64,000 bases of DNA from Limnephilus marmoratus (taxonomy: Eukaryota; Arthropoda; Insecta; Trichoptera; Limnephilidae): contig OU862917.1 in assembly GCA_917880885.1 (NCBI GenBank), positions 24,850,104 to 24,914,103 on the forward strand, read 5' to 3'. Position 1 is the stretch's first letter. Every line of letters begins with the position of its first letter. The notes under the pieces were generated by a model that made no database searches, was not told the origin of the DNA, and was given only the letters and a program-made list of their open reading frames with translations. This document shows, piece by piece, positions 10,094 to 20,865 of the stretch. A program made the position numbers and the translations under genes.

Positions 10094-10800
10094 ATGTATT
10101 ATTACACTAATAAAAAAATAAAATTGTTAATTATTCTTTATTAGAGTTGCACGAACGTTCATAAATAAGTGATTGGAATCAAGTGGTTCTTTTCCCAGAA
10201 TTACGCTAAGGATTATTTTTTTAACTTAGCCTTCTTTCAATTTTATTTTGTGAATGCGACTGTTATATTTAAGGTGTGCGTGATATATATTTAAGAAAAT
10301 TGTCTTTCTTTCCTTGCGGGTAGCAGGTACCTAGTCAAGATGAAAAATCTCCGAAGGTATCTGAAACGGAGTCTTCGCTTTATTTATGATACGTTTCCTT
10401 CCCACAGAGGAAGAAAAATACTTAAAACTGTCAAAGTTCCCAAAGTTTCGCGTAAATTCAGACACCGCGACGCCCCATAGGATTTATTTTATCTTCAGAT
10501 GTCTAACATATTATGCAGATAAAAAAAAACTTGCCGCGCAATTTTGACTGTGTTTTTCTTTTTAAATTTCGCACACTTCTCATTGTAATACTGCTACCAG
10601 TTTTTTGCTTATCTATCTATTTACATAATAATATAATGGATAATGGAAAATATTTAACCTTAAATTATTATTATTATTAACGCCTCTTTTCAAAATAAAA
10701 AAGCATTTAATGATCTGATGGAAACAACCATTAATTCCTTTAATCTACGTGCACAATATGTAGGAAATATCGCGTAACGAGACGAGTGGAGTAGATCAGA
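10094..10800. other. Unassigned AT-rich sequence
   Basis: No recognisable coding sequence or RNA. Short ATT runs at 10666-10680. Confidence 0.5.
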
Positions 10801-10805
10801 ACTGA

Positions 10806-11490
10806 TTGACTAGGTATTTTCTTATCTTCCTCTTTCCCTTATATTTCCGCCCTCACCTTGAATATGCTAGTGTCATTTGGTCTCCTTTTTATGCTGTTCA
10901 CATTTATTACATTGAATCTGTACAACATCGCTTCCTACGAGGAATTGCTTGGAGGTTAGGACTTGAAAGAGGGGAATACTCGTATGATGAAATTGAACAA
11001 ACTTTAAACATTTCCTCTTTAGAAAAACGTAGAAAGGACTCCGATCTAATATGCATTTTCAAAATTATCAACAGTATTACTGACACACCTGCCTTGTTAC
11101 AACTCATCCAGTTCAACATTCCTTCCCGTAGACTCCGAAATAATGAATTGCTGTTCCTCAATCAACATTCTACTAATTATGGATATCATTCTCCTTTATC
11201 CAGAATGTCGAGACTTGTCAACGCAAATCAAAGCATTGAATTTTTTGGTGTAAGCCTAAATGACTTTCGGCAGTCGTTACGCAATGTGGTTTTTTAAAGT
11301 CTTTTTAAATCCATCTTCAAGCTACTTGTAGTTATCTTCTCTATGTACTTTTATATTGTATGTATTTTGTCAATGCTCTTCATCTATATGTAATCTCTTT
11401 CCATTGTGATCTCTCTTTTTTTCTATTCGTGTTATTGTTATATTGTTAATTAAACTATTTGTCCGTAAATAAATAAATAAATAAATTTTC
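10806..11490 (+). pseudogene. CR1/Jockey-like LINE, C-terminal reverse-transcriptase fragment and 3' UTR
   Basis: The frame 10806-11297 is open and encodes the region after the RT palm: PHLEYASVIWSPFYA is the conserved LEYAS-VWSP block of CR1/Jockey-type LINEs, followed by a helical C-terminus rich in RRLRNN-type motifs. There is a stop at 11295-11297, a T-rich 3' UTR and a (TAAA)n tail at about 11465-11486. The catalytic RT core is missing, so this is a 5'-truncated copy, as usual for LINE insertions. The first residues before the PHLEYAS block are not typical and may be flank. Confidence 0.82.
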
Positions 11491-11494
11491 CCTT

Positions 11495-11585
11495 CCCCCA
11501 CTTCCTCTAACATCATTACATACCCAAAATCCCCAAATTGGGATGCCAAAGTTACACTGGCATTGCAGTGGAGACTCTTGAAGGG
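11495..11585 (+). repeat. SINE family A body fragment
   Basis: Matches the body of the SINE at 9686-10093 (CCCCAAATTGGGATGCCAAA) in the opposite orientation. It sits immediately after the LINE tail. Confidence 0.55.
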
Positions 11586-11799
11586 TATCTCATAAAAATT
11601 TTATTATCTCGTCTTATCTTTCCCTTTCCATAGTCGGGTCGAAGACTCTTCGCCTCAAAAGCGTCTCCAAAAGTCCCTGCCGTGCTCTTCTTCAGCGGAT
11701 ACTATTCGCAGTAAATTGTTAATTATTTTAATGTCTTTTTTTATGCGAATTCTTTTATATTATATTAAGCAACATAATATGTGTTTTAAGTAATGTCAG

Positions 11800-12135
11800 G
11801 ACGAAATTACACTGCCATGAATTTCACGCACCAATTCCCTAATTACACTGACAGAATTACATACGGACGGAATTGCACGTAGATGAAATTACAACTTCGT
11901 GATGTGCACCTACTAGAATTACACACGTCAAAAACATTTATTTTTAAAAGGTTTAATTTTACAATGTTTATGTGTGTGATAAATAAATATTATTTTAAAA
12001 AAAAAACAAGTTATGTTAGATTGTTTGATGTGTGTTATTCCAGTAGTTGTAATTCTCTCCGTATGTGATAAGGGCAGTGTAATTAATTGATTGTGTGTAT
12101 TGGTACGTGCAATTCACGTCTGTTTAATTTAGTCA
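11800..12135. mobile_element. MITE with long imperfect TIRs and AATTACA repeats
   Basis: The left arm (about 11800-11930) aligns with the reverse complement of the right arm (about 12040-12135) over roughly 100 bases, including GAATTnCACGnACCAAT and TAATTACACTG blocks. The left arm repeats an AATTACA-type motif about every 20-30 bases. The loop is AT-rich and non-coding. Confidence 0.68.
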
Positions 12136-12249
12136 CGTAACCATTTAAGTAGGTACATTTTTAATTAGTTTTTTTTAAATATATTTGACGATAGCAATAA
12201 CTTGCTTTTATTGAAGCATTTGTTACTCTACTCTTAATATAAACGATAT

Positions 12250-13480
12250 TAAAAAAGTATACTATGCTTTGTGTCAATCACAAATAGAGTACGGTATAAC
12301 TGGATGGGGGTCTGCCTTGAGCACTCACACAGAGCGACTCAATATAGCCCAAAAAGGAGTACTAAAGACAATACTGAAAGTTCCGCTTAGAACTCCGACG
12401 GAAGAAATATTTAATAACTTTCAAGTCTTCAATGTACAGAAACTTTATTCAAAAAATATTTTATTTAAACTGAAAAAAAAACATATATGTATACTCCACT
12501 GCCCAACATAAATACTGTTAGCGGACCTACCTGGGGTCCCTACATTCTGCCGACAGACTAGCTCAGGATGGTCAGCAAAGCGGGAGAGGCCCTCACCACC
12601 AGGGTGGTAGGATCTGTGAGGCGTTGGTGTGGCTTCCCTGAAATATAGCTCAAATTTCTACGGGCTGGGGGAAGGCAGTGAAACCAGAAGCCAGGGTAAA
12701 CAACAGTTATATTGGGTAAAACACTTGCGTAAACACAATATTACAATAATGCATACAGAGTAGTACAGGGTAGCAACAACAGTTCTGTCTAAAATGGAGG
12801 AATCTGTCCCTACAATCTCTCTCTCGGGAAGGGGTTATTTATCTCCGCGGTGAATTTACATCGAACACACGCAAATATGAGGGGATATAACGGCTTGGGT
12901 ACTCACAGTGAGTGTCTGGACTCTTGTATCTTCAGTGTCGGGAAAGAATTCGGCCATTCTTGGTGTCCTCGTGTATCACGAGGTAAAACACGTTCCATTG
13001 TTCCCGCGTGGAACTTTCCAGAATGGGCGCGGAATGGTCTCACCTTATACGTGCGCACTAGACCGGGAGCTGCAGGAGAGTGGCGGTTGGCGGCTGGCTG
13101 CCGACGGTGGCTTGGGTTCCGCCGCCGGTAGCGCGCCGGCAAGCTAGCGGAGAGGGAGCGAAACTGTAGTTTGCGCAGTGGCGTGCGTTACAACTTGGGA
13201 GGAGGGGCCGAGTAATTTGCCGGGGAGTATTTGTGCATCGTAACAATACTCAACCAGGGCAGTAAGCAATAACATCCTGGTTTCTCCCAGTTTGAACACA
13301 TCTTTTGGACAGAGAAATAATAAATTCCACGCTATGAAATTATACAATGCTCTACCAGATCAAATCAAAAATATAAAGGAAATGAATATATGTAAAACAA
13401 AAGTAAAAACATGGCTGAGAGATCAAAGTGATAATAAAATTAGAAATATCATGAATCGATATAAAGACAATCCATAACCA
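12250..13480 (+). pseudogene. CR1/Jockey-like LINE C-terminal region, split by a solo LTR
   Basis: The left part (12269-12511) encodes QSQIEYGITGWGSA, the conserved IxYGIxxWG block that follows the RT domain in these LINEs. The right part (from about 13250 to the stop near 13477) encodes the matching C-terminus (SFGQRNNKFHAMKLYNALPD). If the LTR and one copy of its ATAC duplication are ignored, the two parts read on in a single frame (the HKYSTR block spans the insertion point), apart from a frameshift at the poly(A) run near 12472-12480. So one LINE copy was interrupted after it inserted. Confidence 0.88.
12516..13245. mobile_element. Solo LTR (730 bp) with 4-bp target duplication
   Basis: Starts TGTTAGCGGACC and ends GCATCGTAACA, so the ends are TG...CA with a short inverted repeat TGTTA. 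It is flanked by ATAC at 12512-12515 and 13246-13249. A 4- to 5-bp duplication and TG...CA ends fit a Ty3/Gypsy- or BEL-type LTR. Its GC content is clearly higher than the surrounding DNA. Open frames inside it (12850-13246) look fortuitous. Strand is not determined. Confidence 0.85.
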
Positions 13481-13640
13481 AATACAAATATTAAAAAAAA
13501 ACTACAGGCCACCTCAGAACAGGAAATCCTAGTGAGGAGGTCAGTGAAAAAAAAAATCTATACTTATGCTACACATTAAACATACATGTACAAACCTTGC
13601 TATTGAAACTAATAATAAATAATTAAATAAATAAATATCT
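13481..13640 (+). repeat. LINE 3' UTR with two-tier hairpin
   Basis: Stem-loop at 13509-13540: outer stem CCACCTCA/TGAGGAGG, inner ACAGG-AAAT-CCTAGT. It is followed by an A-rich region and an AAATAAAT tail at 13610-13637. It belongs to the LINE at 12250-13480. Confidence 0.75.
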
Positions 13641-13692
13641 ACTAAGTCTCCAAACATATTACTTACACGTTTTTTCGTGCATAACACAGTAA

Positions 13693-14177
13693 CACCCGTA
13701 TGCATAGTCGGTTCCTCGAGATTTCCTCCACTCGACTCAACCTCGACTCAACCTCAAGGATAAATTCGGTATGCAGAACTGAAAAAACTATCCTCGACTT
13801 GAGCAAATTCCTCAGTCGAGTCGAGTAATGAACTGTCAAACTCAAGGTACGTCGCGATCTACCTTGAGGTCTCCTCGAAGCTTGTTAACAGCGCCGAAGA
13901 CAACCCATAGATGAAAAAAGTGAACCATAAATATATTATTTACAAATATTTAAATATTTAATTAAACATTCTCTACAGTTTACCAGCATAATAATAAGAA
14001 ATTGAATGACGTCATTCCTTCACTCAACCTCAACTCGACTTACTGGAGGTTCCTCACTGGAGGGTGAAGCCGTAACTGAGCATACTGATTTGAAGGAAGT
14101 TTTTAAGATTTCCTTGAGGTGACCTCGACTAAGGTCGAGTGGAGGAGATCTCGAGGAACCGACTATGCATACGGGTG
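13693..14177. mobile_element. PIF/Harbinger-like MITE
   Basis: Inverted termini CACCCGTATGCATAGTCGGT (13693 onward) and its reverse complement ending at 14177 match for about 28 bases, and CTCCACTCGAC blocks extend the similarity. The element is flanked by TAA at 13690-13692 and 14178-14180, the 3-bp duplication typical of PIF/Harbinger. Internal sequence is non-coding and repeats CTCGACTCAACCT-type units. Superfamily is inferred from the target duplication only. Confidence 0.85.
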
Positions 14178-14180
14178 TAA

Positions 14181-15285
14181 GTATATGTATTATGCCGATA
14201 TTTAATTTAGTTTATTGGCAATCCGAGTTCTTTCTTTTCGTCAGATTTTTAGCTTGTATTTCATAAAATGATTTTTATAGCGTCATTAGTGGCCATTAGG
14301 CAGAATACGATGCGATCTTCATCGTTATTTCGTCATAAAAACTGTCGTATAAAATGTCGCAGGCTCCTAAACGTTGACGCGGCACGAGCTGATGACGTGT
14401 CAATTTGAAGACGGTCAATCAGATAAAATTCCACACGTGATTCTCGGTTATCCGCTTCTTGGGTTCGACATAATATAAAATGTAATTTATTATATTCATC
14501 GGCTTCTGAAAGATTAAAGACCTATAGGTTAGGTACGTGTCATTTTATTCATTCTACAAAATCTATATACGCATTCAATGGACTTTCACCCAGGTTGACA
14601 TTGTTCATTTTCAACATTTTAGCACTTAAATAAATATTGAAAAAATGTGTGCAGTTCACACGCGGTAGAGAAGTGAAACCTCCAGAAAACTAAAGTAGAG
14701 GAGAGTGGGATGTCTACGAATCACCCCACAAAGAGGAGACAGATTGTACTATCTCATTATCTCGCAGGCTAAATCTTATAGATTTATGTGTTTGTTTCTT
14801 TTTAGTGTCACTATTTTTCGTTTCATCGACTTTTAAATCACAACGGTGCTAAAGAAGTTTTAACTTCAAAAAATAAGAATAAGAAAATCCTAATCTTGTT
14901 ACCTTGGGACAATAAAAATATCTTCACTCTTAGGTCATAACACAGGAGTCGAACTTGGAGCCTCTGATTCTATATTTATTCCTTATGTATAAAAGCTCGA
15001 GTGGCTAGATACATTAATTAAAATTCAATTTGATAACTTGATCAAATTCTGCAAGTATTTTCGTATGTATTTTTGTTACAGCTGTTTCGGTTTACAAGAC
15101 CATTTTCAAAATGTGGTTGAACCACATTGAGACGATGTATTTATACAAATCTAAAAGTCAATTTTTGAAGGTGTCTAAATTGATTTATTACCGGTTAAAC
15201 CAATTTGTTGAGAAACTAGTAGTATTATTGAAGATAACTATTTATTTTTGTACAAATCTACTGCTTGTTAATAAATTTCGCAACG
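14181..15285. other. Unassigned sequence with a weak tRNA-like patch
   Basis: No coding sequence recognised. On the minus strand 14938-15005 has a B-box-like AGTTCGACTCC and an A-box-like GCCACTCGAGC, spaced as in a tRNA-derived repeat. At 15084-15109 a badly decayed hammerhead-like core lies on the minus strand. Confidence 0.4.
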
Positions 15286-15695
15286 TAGGGGAGAAGTGGC
15301 ATGAAAGAGTCAGTTTACTAAATAAACAATAACAATATCAGCACTTTGGTGGCTCAGTTTTTAGAGAGCTGCAAAGCCAAATATATGCACAAACTCAATC
15401 TACAAGCCATTTACCGATATTTGTTTGCAATAAAACACAAAAAACAACTTAAATGAAGCAAAATACTTAATTTTTAGTGTCAAAAACTTTGACTCAATGT
15501 TTCAATTCTGAATGTGCCGGCGTCCATTGGTTTCGGCGAACTGTCAAATGTTTGTGGGTGATCGGAAATCAGTGTTGCCACTTAAAATTAATGTTACCAA
15601 CCACATCCGTTCCTAAACTACCAAAATAATGCGAGTGGCTCTTTCAAAACTTGGCTCCTTCATGCCACTTCTCCGCTACAAACCTACATGGTTCT
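15286..15695. mobile_element. Putative MITE with GGAGAAGTGGCATGAA termini
   Basis: GTAGGGGAGAAGTGGCATGA at about 15287 is mirrored by TCATGCCACTTCTCCGCTAC ending near 15680. The interior is non-coding. No convincing target duplication was found, so the exact ends are uncertain. Confidence 0.6.
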
Positions 15696-15699
15696 ATAT

Positions 15700-18500
15700 T
15701 ATTTGTATTTTGTAAGCATCAGCTTTGACCTTGAGCGTACGTTGTCTTTAGAACTACATGAATAGAAGGGAATGTTGGCATCACTTAAGTGAATGTACAA
15801 TATTTGAAGACACAGTATATTAGAAGAACTACCTGGTTGAACACCCCTTTTCATCCAATAAAAATTAACTTTAGGCAGGCAGGCGTGTTAACTCCAGTTA
15901 AGTCCAGCCTGGATACAATAAGGCTATAAAGTAATAAACTACAGTTTTCATTTACTTTATTTTGAAGCACCCTTGAGTTGATATGGAGGTGGTCACTGTT
16001 TTTAAAATATTTGCATTTTGGATTAACATTCTGACTTCTATATTTATTTTAGTTTGATGTAATTCACGACCCGGTCTCTTGTGAGCCATTAAATTTAACG
16101 AGGACAATAATAAAACAATAGTTTTGCTCTACTTTGTTTTCAGTCCAAGGTCAGAGGCGATATATTTTTAACGTCGCAATTTCTCGTCCATGTCCTTAGG
16201 GATATCCAGGATTCACGACCGTATTAATCTTACTACGTTCTTGAGCCAAACAATATTTTTTGGTAGTTTTAATGGAACCGTTTTATATCGCTTTTCAGAC
16301 ATAAGCGATTTAGTTGTTTTTTGCTTTGATTTAAACATACATGTAATCCCTACTACTTCTTGTATACACTTTGTTATCAGTATGGTAATGTTTAAATTGG
16401 TTTTACATTTGTATTAGTTTTTTTAACTAAGCTTTTATTTTAACGTGTAAACCTGTTAATTTTCTTGGCATTTTTTTTTAAGTTTGACTCTTGTTCAGAA
16501 TACAATTTTTAATGTTCTCAAAAGTTGTCTTAACAGAAGCAAATTCCTGTGATATCTTGAACGGAACCATTCCTTTGTTAAGAATATTATGAACTAAATA
16601 TACAATTTGGCTGTCCTGAAACGGGTATGCTTCCCATTTGGACAGACAAAGTATCATATTGTAATGTATTGTAATAAATATGCATATATAAATAAATAAA
16701 TAAAATAAATTGTTCGCAATTGTAAGACTCCAAGAAAGTTGACTGGCTTATTAGTTTTTTAAAACTAGTAAATTTAATAAATCTGAGTAAAATGTGTAGT
16801 GTGGTTATGGTTTATTTATACATAATAATGCGTATATTGATAAAATCACTGGACTGTTTTATGAAAAATGAGTCAACGTTGGCTTTAGTTGGCAATGCTT
16901 CTGGGTTGACAGAACCCATCGTATTTGTGAAATAGATAGGTTGGTATATGGTATACCCATTAGTGTTCTCAAATGCTGAATTTCTGGCGTTAATTGCGAT
17001 TTTACAATTTGATTATTTCATATTGGTGCCCATTTTTGCCAAAATCTAGTGTTAAAAATTATGTACATAGAAGAACATTATCTTCATAATGTTAACAGGT
17101 ACAGACAGCTTATTAGAATTCATCTTATTACTACTTTCGCGCCATTTTGAAAAGCTTCTAGCTTTCATTTTAAAAAATATACCATGCGGCATCGTTTCAA
17201 TATCTATCAATCTGCTGCCTTAAAACCCCACACAGCTCCATCGCAACTCCAGGGGTTAATCAACTTCTTTACTGTTATAATATAACAATCCAAAAGTGGT
17301 GGTGTAAGCAAGCCTTTACGCGGCCATCATCTGCCGACACTAAATCTGACACTTCTGCGGTGTCTGATGCCGCCATTCGAAATCGTTTCCTTTTTACAAC
17401 CCTCCCCCCTCCCTGGGGCTGTACACGCTATAACACAGAGTGTTGGATACCCCTGGCTAGTTCCTACCCCCTCTGTCCAGGCCTCCCGCTGACCGTATTA
17501 TACCACGTTTATGGTTATCATTCTGGCGGTAGTATGGGCTAGTAGGGGTCCGGAACCCTTACAGGTTGGACAGGACTGATATGATCTTCTTCTTCACTTC
17601 ATGTCACTTGGGGGAGAGGCTGGGTGATACTGATATCCTGAAACTGGCGTTTAAATCTTCGGAACCTTATTTGTTATTAACTTTTTTTTGAAGCAGGTAA
17701 ATAAATTTGATGCCTCTAGCTGATAAAACTAGAAATTATGTCGAAAATTAAATGTTCAAACACGATCAATATTGAAGAAAGATTATTCTCAAAACTAGAT
17801 TTCTTTACTTTATTGGCATAAAGCACTCTTTTTGGGGTGAATTGCCTTTCAAAAAAATATTCAAGAAACACGGAATAGAAGGTCTGAAGGTTAACGCGTT
17901 TTTTTAATTTATTTAGCTTGATTATTTAAAACGCTGTACAATTGATTAATTCAAAGTTGGCAATTGTGGTTCTAGATACCTGCCTTCTTTAATAATTTAA
18001 CATCATTCTGGAGATCATGGAAAATTGATTTTTTTTTTTTTTAAATCTATTTTTACTTTTTTTCGATCGTTTCAATTGAAAATAATCACTTGTTCTTATT
18101 GTTATTTTTTATCCGTATCCATGTTTAAACATACAAGTAATATAATTACACGTTTGTGGCACTTTATCAGAACTGTTTTAAATTACGCTGATTTTTTTTT
18201 TTTTGGTCTTCTGCATTAAATGTCGTTATTTTTTGGTCAACGCTGTAAGCCTCCATTAAGCTATTATGAATTATTCGTAAATACTATTAATAACGCTAAG
18301 GTCTGCAATATTAATTTTTTTTCGGACAAAGATATTGGCTTCCCTTCACTTTTATTTATGAATTATTCCTTAAAACTGTTAATGATGATAAAAAATAAAA
18401 TAATATATTTAAATAATTGTTTCTTCGTATACACTGCTTCTTAAACAGTTCTTAACTGTTTTTTACTGAACATTATTGATACGAATCATTTATATCTTTG
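15700..18500. other. Unassigned sequence
   Basis: AT-rich DNA without recognisable genes. Short open frames such as 16190-16417 and 18025-18444 are T-rich and look fortuitous. The patch at 17170-17580 is less AT-rich and could be an old element, but I found no termini. Confidence 0.45.
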
Positions 18501-18514
18501 TCTTTAATTGAGGC

Positions 18515-18735
18515 GCTCAGCGGAAGAGTGACCTAACCCCAAAACATCGTAATCAGCGAAAACATCATTTGTATATATTTCTGTCATGTCTGTGAAGCCA
18601 CAGTGGCCCAATTTTATTTTTTCAATTTCAAAGATCCTCTGAAATCAATGAAAACTAAAATTGGGCCACTGTGGCTTCATAGATCTGACAAAAATATGTA
18701 ACAATATGATGTTTTCGCCGATGTGGGTTGGGCTG
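18515..18735. mobile_element. Foldback MITE
   Basis: Inverted arms of about 90-100 bases. The inner part is almost exact (GAAGCCACAGTGGCCCAATT and its complement) and the outer part is looser (GCGAAAACATCAT blocks on each side). The loop is about 30 bases. Non-coding. Confidence 0.78.
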
Positions 18736-18904
18736 GGCTAAACGCATCAATTATAAGTTGGTATAACAAAATAGGTGGGTAAGACTGGTGGACGGACCTA
18801 CATAATTAAAACCATTATTAACACGATAAACAGATCTCATCGGCACCGACCTTCATCCAGTATCGTGGATGAAACAGTACACCTAGGTACATTTTTTAAT
18901 TGTG

Positions 18905-19050
18905 AATCCCTCGTAAGAGACCCAACTGCCCGAAGTCAGTGGGACTATAGCACCAAACACGGCTAATAGTATTTCAAGCAAATTTGCGATTCGGAAAGGT
19001 GGTCTTTCACAAGGGCGATACTGATAGTAGGTAGATTTAACCACGATGGA
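18905..19050 (-). repeat. SINE family A, internally deleted copy
   Basis: Shares GAGACCCAACTGCCCG, AACACGGCTAAT, GGTGGTCTTTCAC and GGGCGATACTGA blocks with the SINE at 9686-10093, but lacks the polypurine middle. Confidence 0.7.
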
Positions 19051-19054
19051 GTCT

Positions 19055-20330
19055 ACCTACGTTTTTTTATAATGTTATAACCGGCTGTTTCATAAAAAAA
19101 TAGATCTGACAATACTTGCAAAATGTTAGCAAGAAAGCGAAATCAATATTTTAGTTAATGTTCCAAAGGTTTCCGATCTTTGCCCAACGACATCGGACGT
19201 TATCGGTGAATTCGGGCGCCATAAATCCGCACTTGTCATCTGCGGGATATGATGACTTGACACGATTCCGTCCATTCCAAATTTATATTGAAAGACGTAC
19301 AAAAAGATATAAATGACATAAACGCTTTATCACGACACTTTTTTAGTGCGTGCTTTTCAGGCACCAGCTTTCAATGGCTGCTGACAAAAACTTAAGTACC
19401 CTAACTTACATAATACATATGGACGAAAATATATAATAGTACTGAGGTACTTAGTGGACAAATGATTGCGCAGTACCCATGTCTCGTTGGTATTCATTCT
19501 GCTATTTGGTCGGTTCATCTCTTTGAAAGGAACACGATGTGAAAAGCTGGTATTGCTCGTTTAATATTAAAGAAATATCATCATTTTTTTTCCTCTTTCG
19601 TATCTCGGTAAGCCCAATTTATATTTTTCTGTTTAAGGTGCAGAATCTTGCGCGAACAGTTTTAGGAAAAAAAATTGAGTCTTCATAAATTATTTTTTTT
19701 AATTCATGTTAAATGTAAATTTAAAAAAGATGTAGATTATTTTCGTTGTCCTCCTCACAAGGAGATCCTGTGCTGGGGAGATCCTGTGGGGACTATGTTT
19801 TGTTTAAGTTCTTAGCGACTTCAATGGTACAACTTCATGGTTTGGTTAAGATTTTAACAGAAACTTCTATGGCGATGTTTTTAATATTCTAGTAAGTTAT
19901 TTTTCCGATTGTTCCGTAAGCCAAGATTTGATGTCCTAAATGAAGTTCTTTTTTGTTTTAATTTGTTTGATACTATGTGGGAGTTTGTTGTATAACTTTA
20001 CTGCTAAAAATTCAGAACTTCTTTGTCCAGAGGTTGAGTCACGCTTGGGAATATTTAGTATGTCTATTTGCTTAGTTCTGGTTTTATGCTTGTGTGAGAT
20101 GATTACTTCTGTTTCTTTTTTTATGTGATAAACCAGAATACTTTTGGCATAGATTTTTTATATACTTGAAACATTAAATATTTATTTCAAGTTATCTGTT
20201 CGTCAACCGGTTCCTCCTCAGTGTTCCCGAAAATTGTTTAATATGATCAGGGATCTATCTTTCGTAAAAATCAAAAATTAAAAGTAATTTTTTTTTGTTC
20301 ATATGAAGCGGATACTTTGTGATGTGACAT
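19055..20330. other. Unassigned sequence
   Basis: AT-rich. A small repetition of GGAGATCCTGTG occurs near 19760-19790. No gene recognised. Confidence 0.45.
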
Positions 20331-20334
20331 AATT

Positions 20335-20580
20335 AATTTAAAATAAAACAATAACTTTGTAAACACCACTTTTATTTTTATACTTTATGCCGACCGGGTT
20401 TCGCTACAACCGTAACTTCTACTAGAGTAGAGTATTATACTGCCCTGATGAAGCTATAATACTCTACTAGAGTAGAGTATTATACTGCCCCGATGAAGCT
20501 ACGGTTGTAGCGAAACCCGGTCGGCATAAAGTATAAAAATAAAAGTGTTGTTTACAAAGTTATTGTTTTATTTTAAATTA
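20335..20580. mobile_element. Inverted pair of PLE-type terminal repeats (no coding sequence)
   Basis: The left arm (about 20335-20415) and right arm (about 20500-20580) are near-perfect reverse complements. Between them a unit of about 45 bases containing ACTAGAGTAGAGTATTATAC and a GATGAAGCT end is present twice in the same direction. The right arm encodes a hammerhead-like core; in the left copy of the unit the ribozyme half is cut off after CTGATGAAGCTA. Assigned to PLEs by analogy with the other loci. Confidence 0.72.
20481..20535 (+). ncRNA. Hammerhead ribozyme-like core with a C in the second core position
   Basis: Core CCGATGA at 20490-20496 (consensus CTGANGA), stem II GCTAC/GTAGC with loop GGTT, GAAAC at 20512-20516, stem III ACC/GGT and cleavage triplet GTC ending at 20522. 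Stem I is long: TGCC/GGCA, then ATAC/GTAT after an internal loop. The T-to-C core change probably abolishes activity. Confidence 0.65.
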
Positions 20581-20865
20581 AAAGTAAAATTTCCTAAATA
20601 TGAACTGTGAACATCTAAATACCTACTATATGTAATAAAAACTACTTTAAATTGAAGGAATTGAAAGCGTGATAAATTCAGAATGCTGTGGAGAGATTTT
20701 TTTTAAAACGTTGGTTTTATTGTTAATAGTTACTGCTCTTAGTTTGTAAACTGTTAAAAACGCGTCTATTTTTTCGAAGAATGTAAATGATATGAAACCT
20801 AGAACCTTTGTTAATGTGTAAGAGTCGCAATTTCCCGGAGGAGTGGAACTAATACATTCCCTAGG

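Noticed and set aside
12850..13347. Several overlapping frames at 12850-13347
   Set aside because: They lie in the GC-rich solo LTR, on both strands, and no domain is recognisable.
15084..15109. Hammerhead-like sequence on the minus strand
   Set aside because: GAAAC and a GGT/ACC stem II are present, but the core reads TTGAAAA, two mismatches from CTGANGA; too decayed to list as an RNA feature.
18025..18444. Membrane-protein-like frames rich in F, Y and L
   Set aside because: T-rich DNA yields such frames by chance; there are no conserved motifs or start context.
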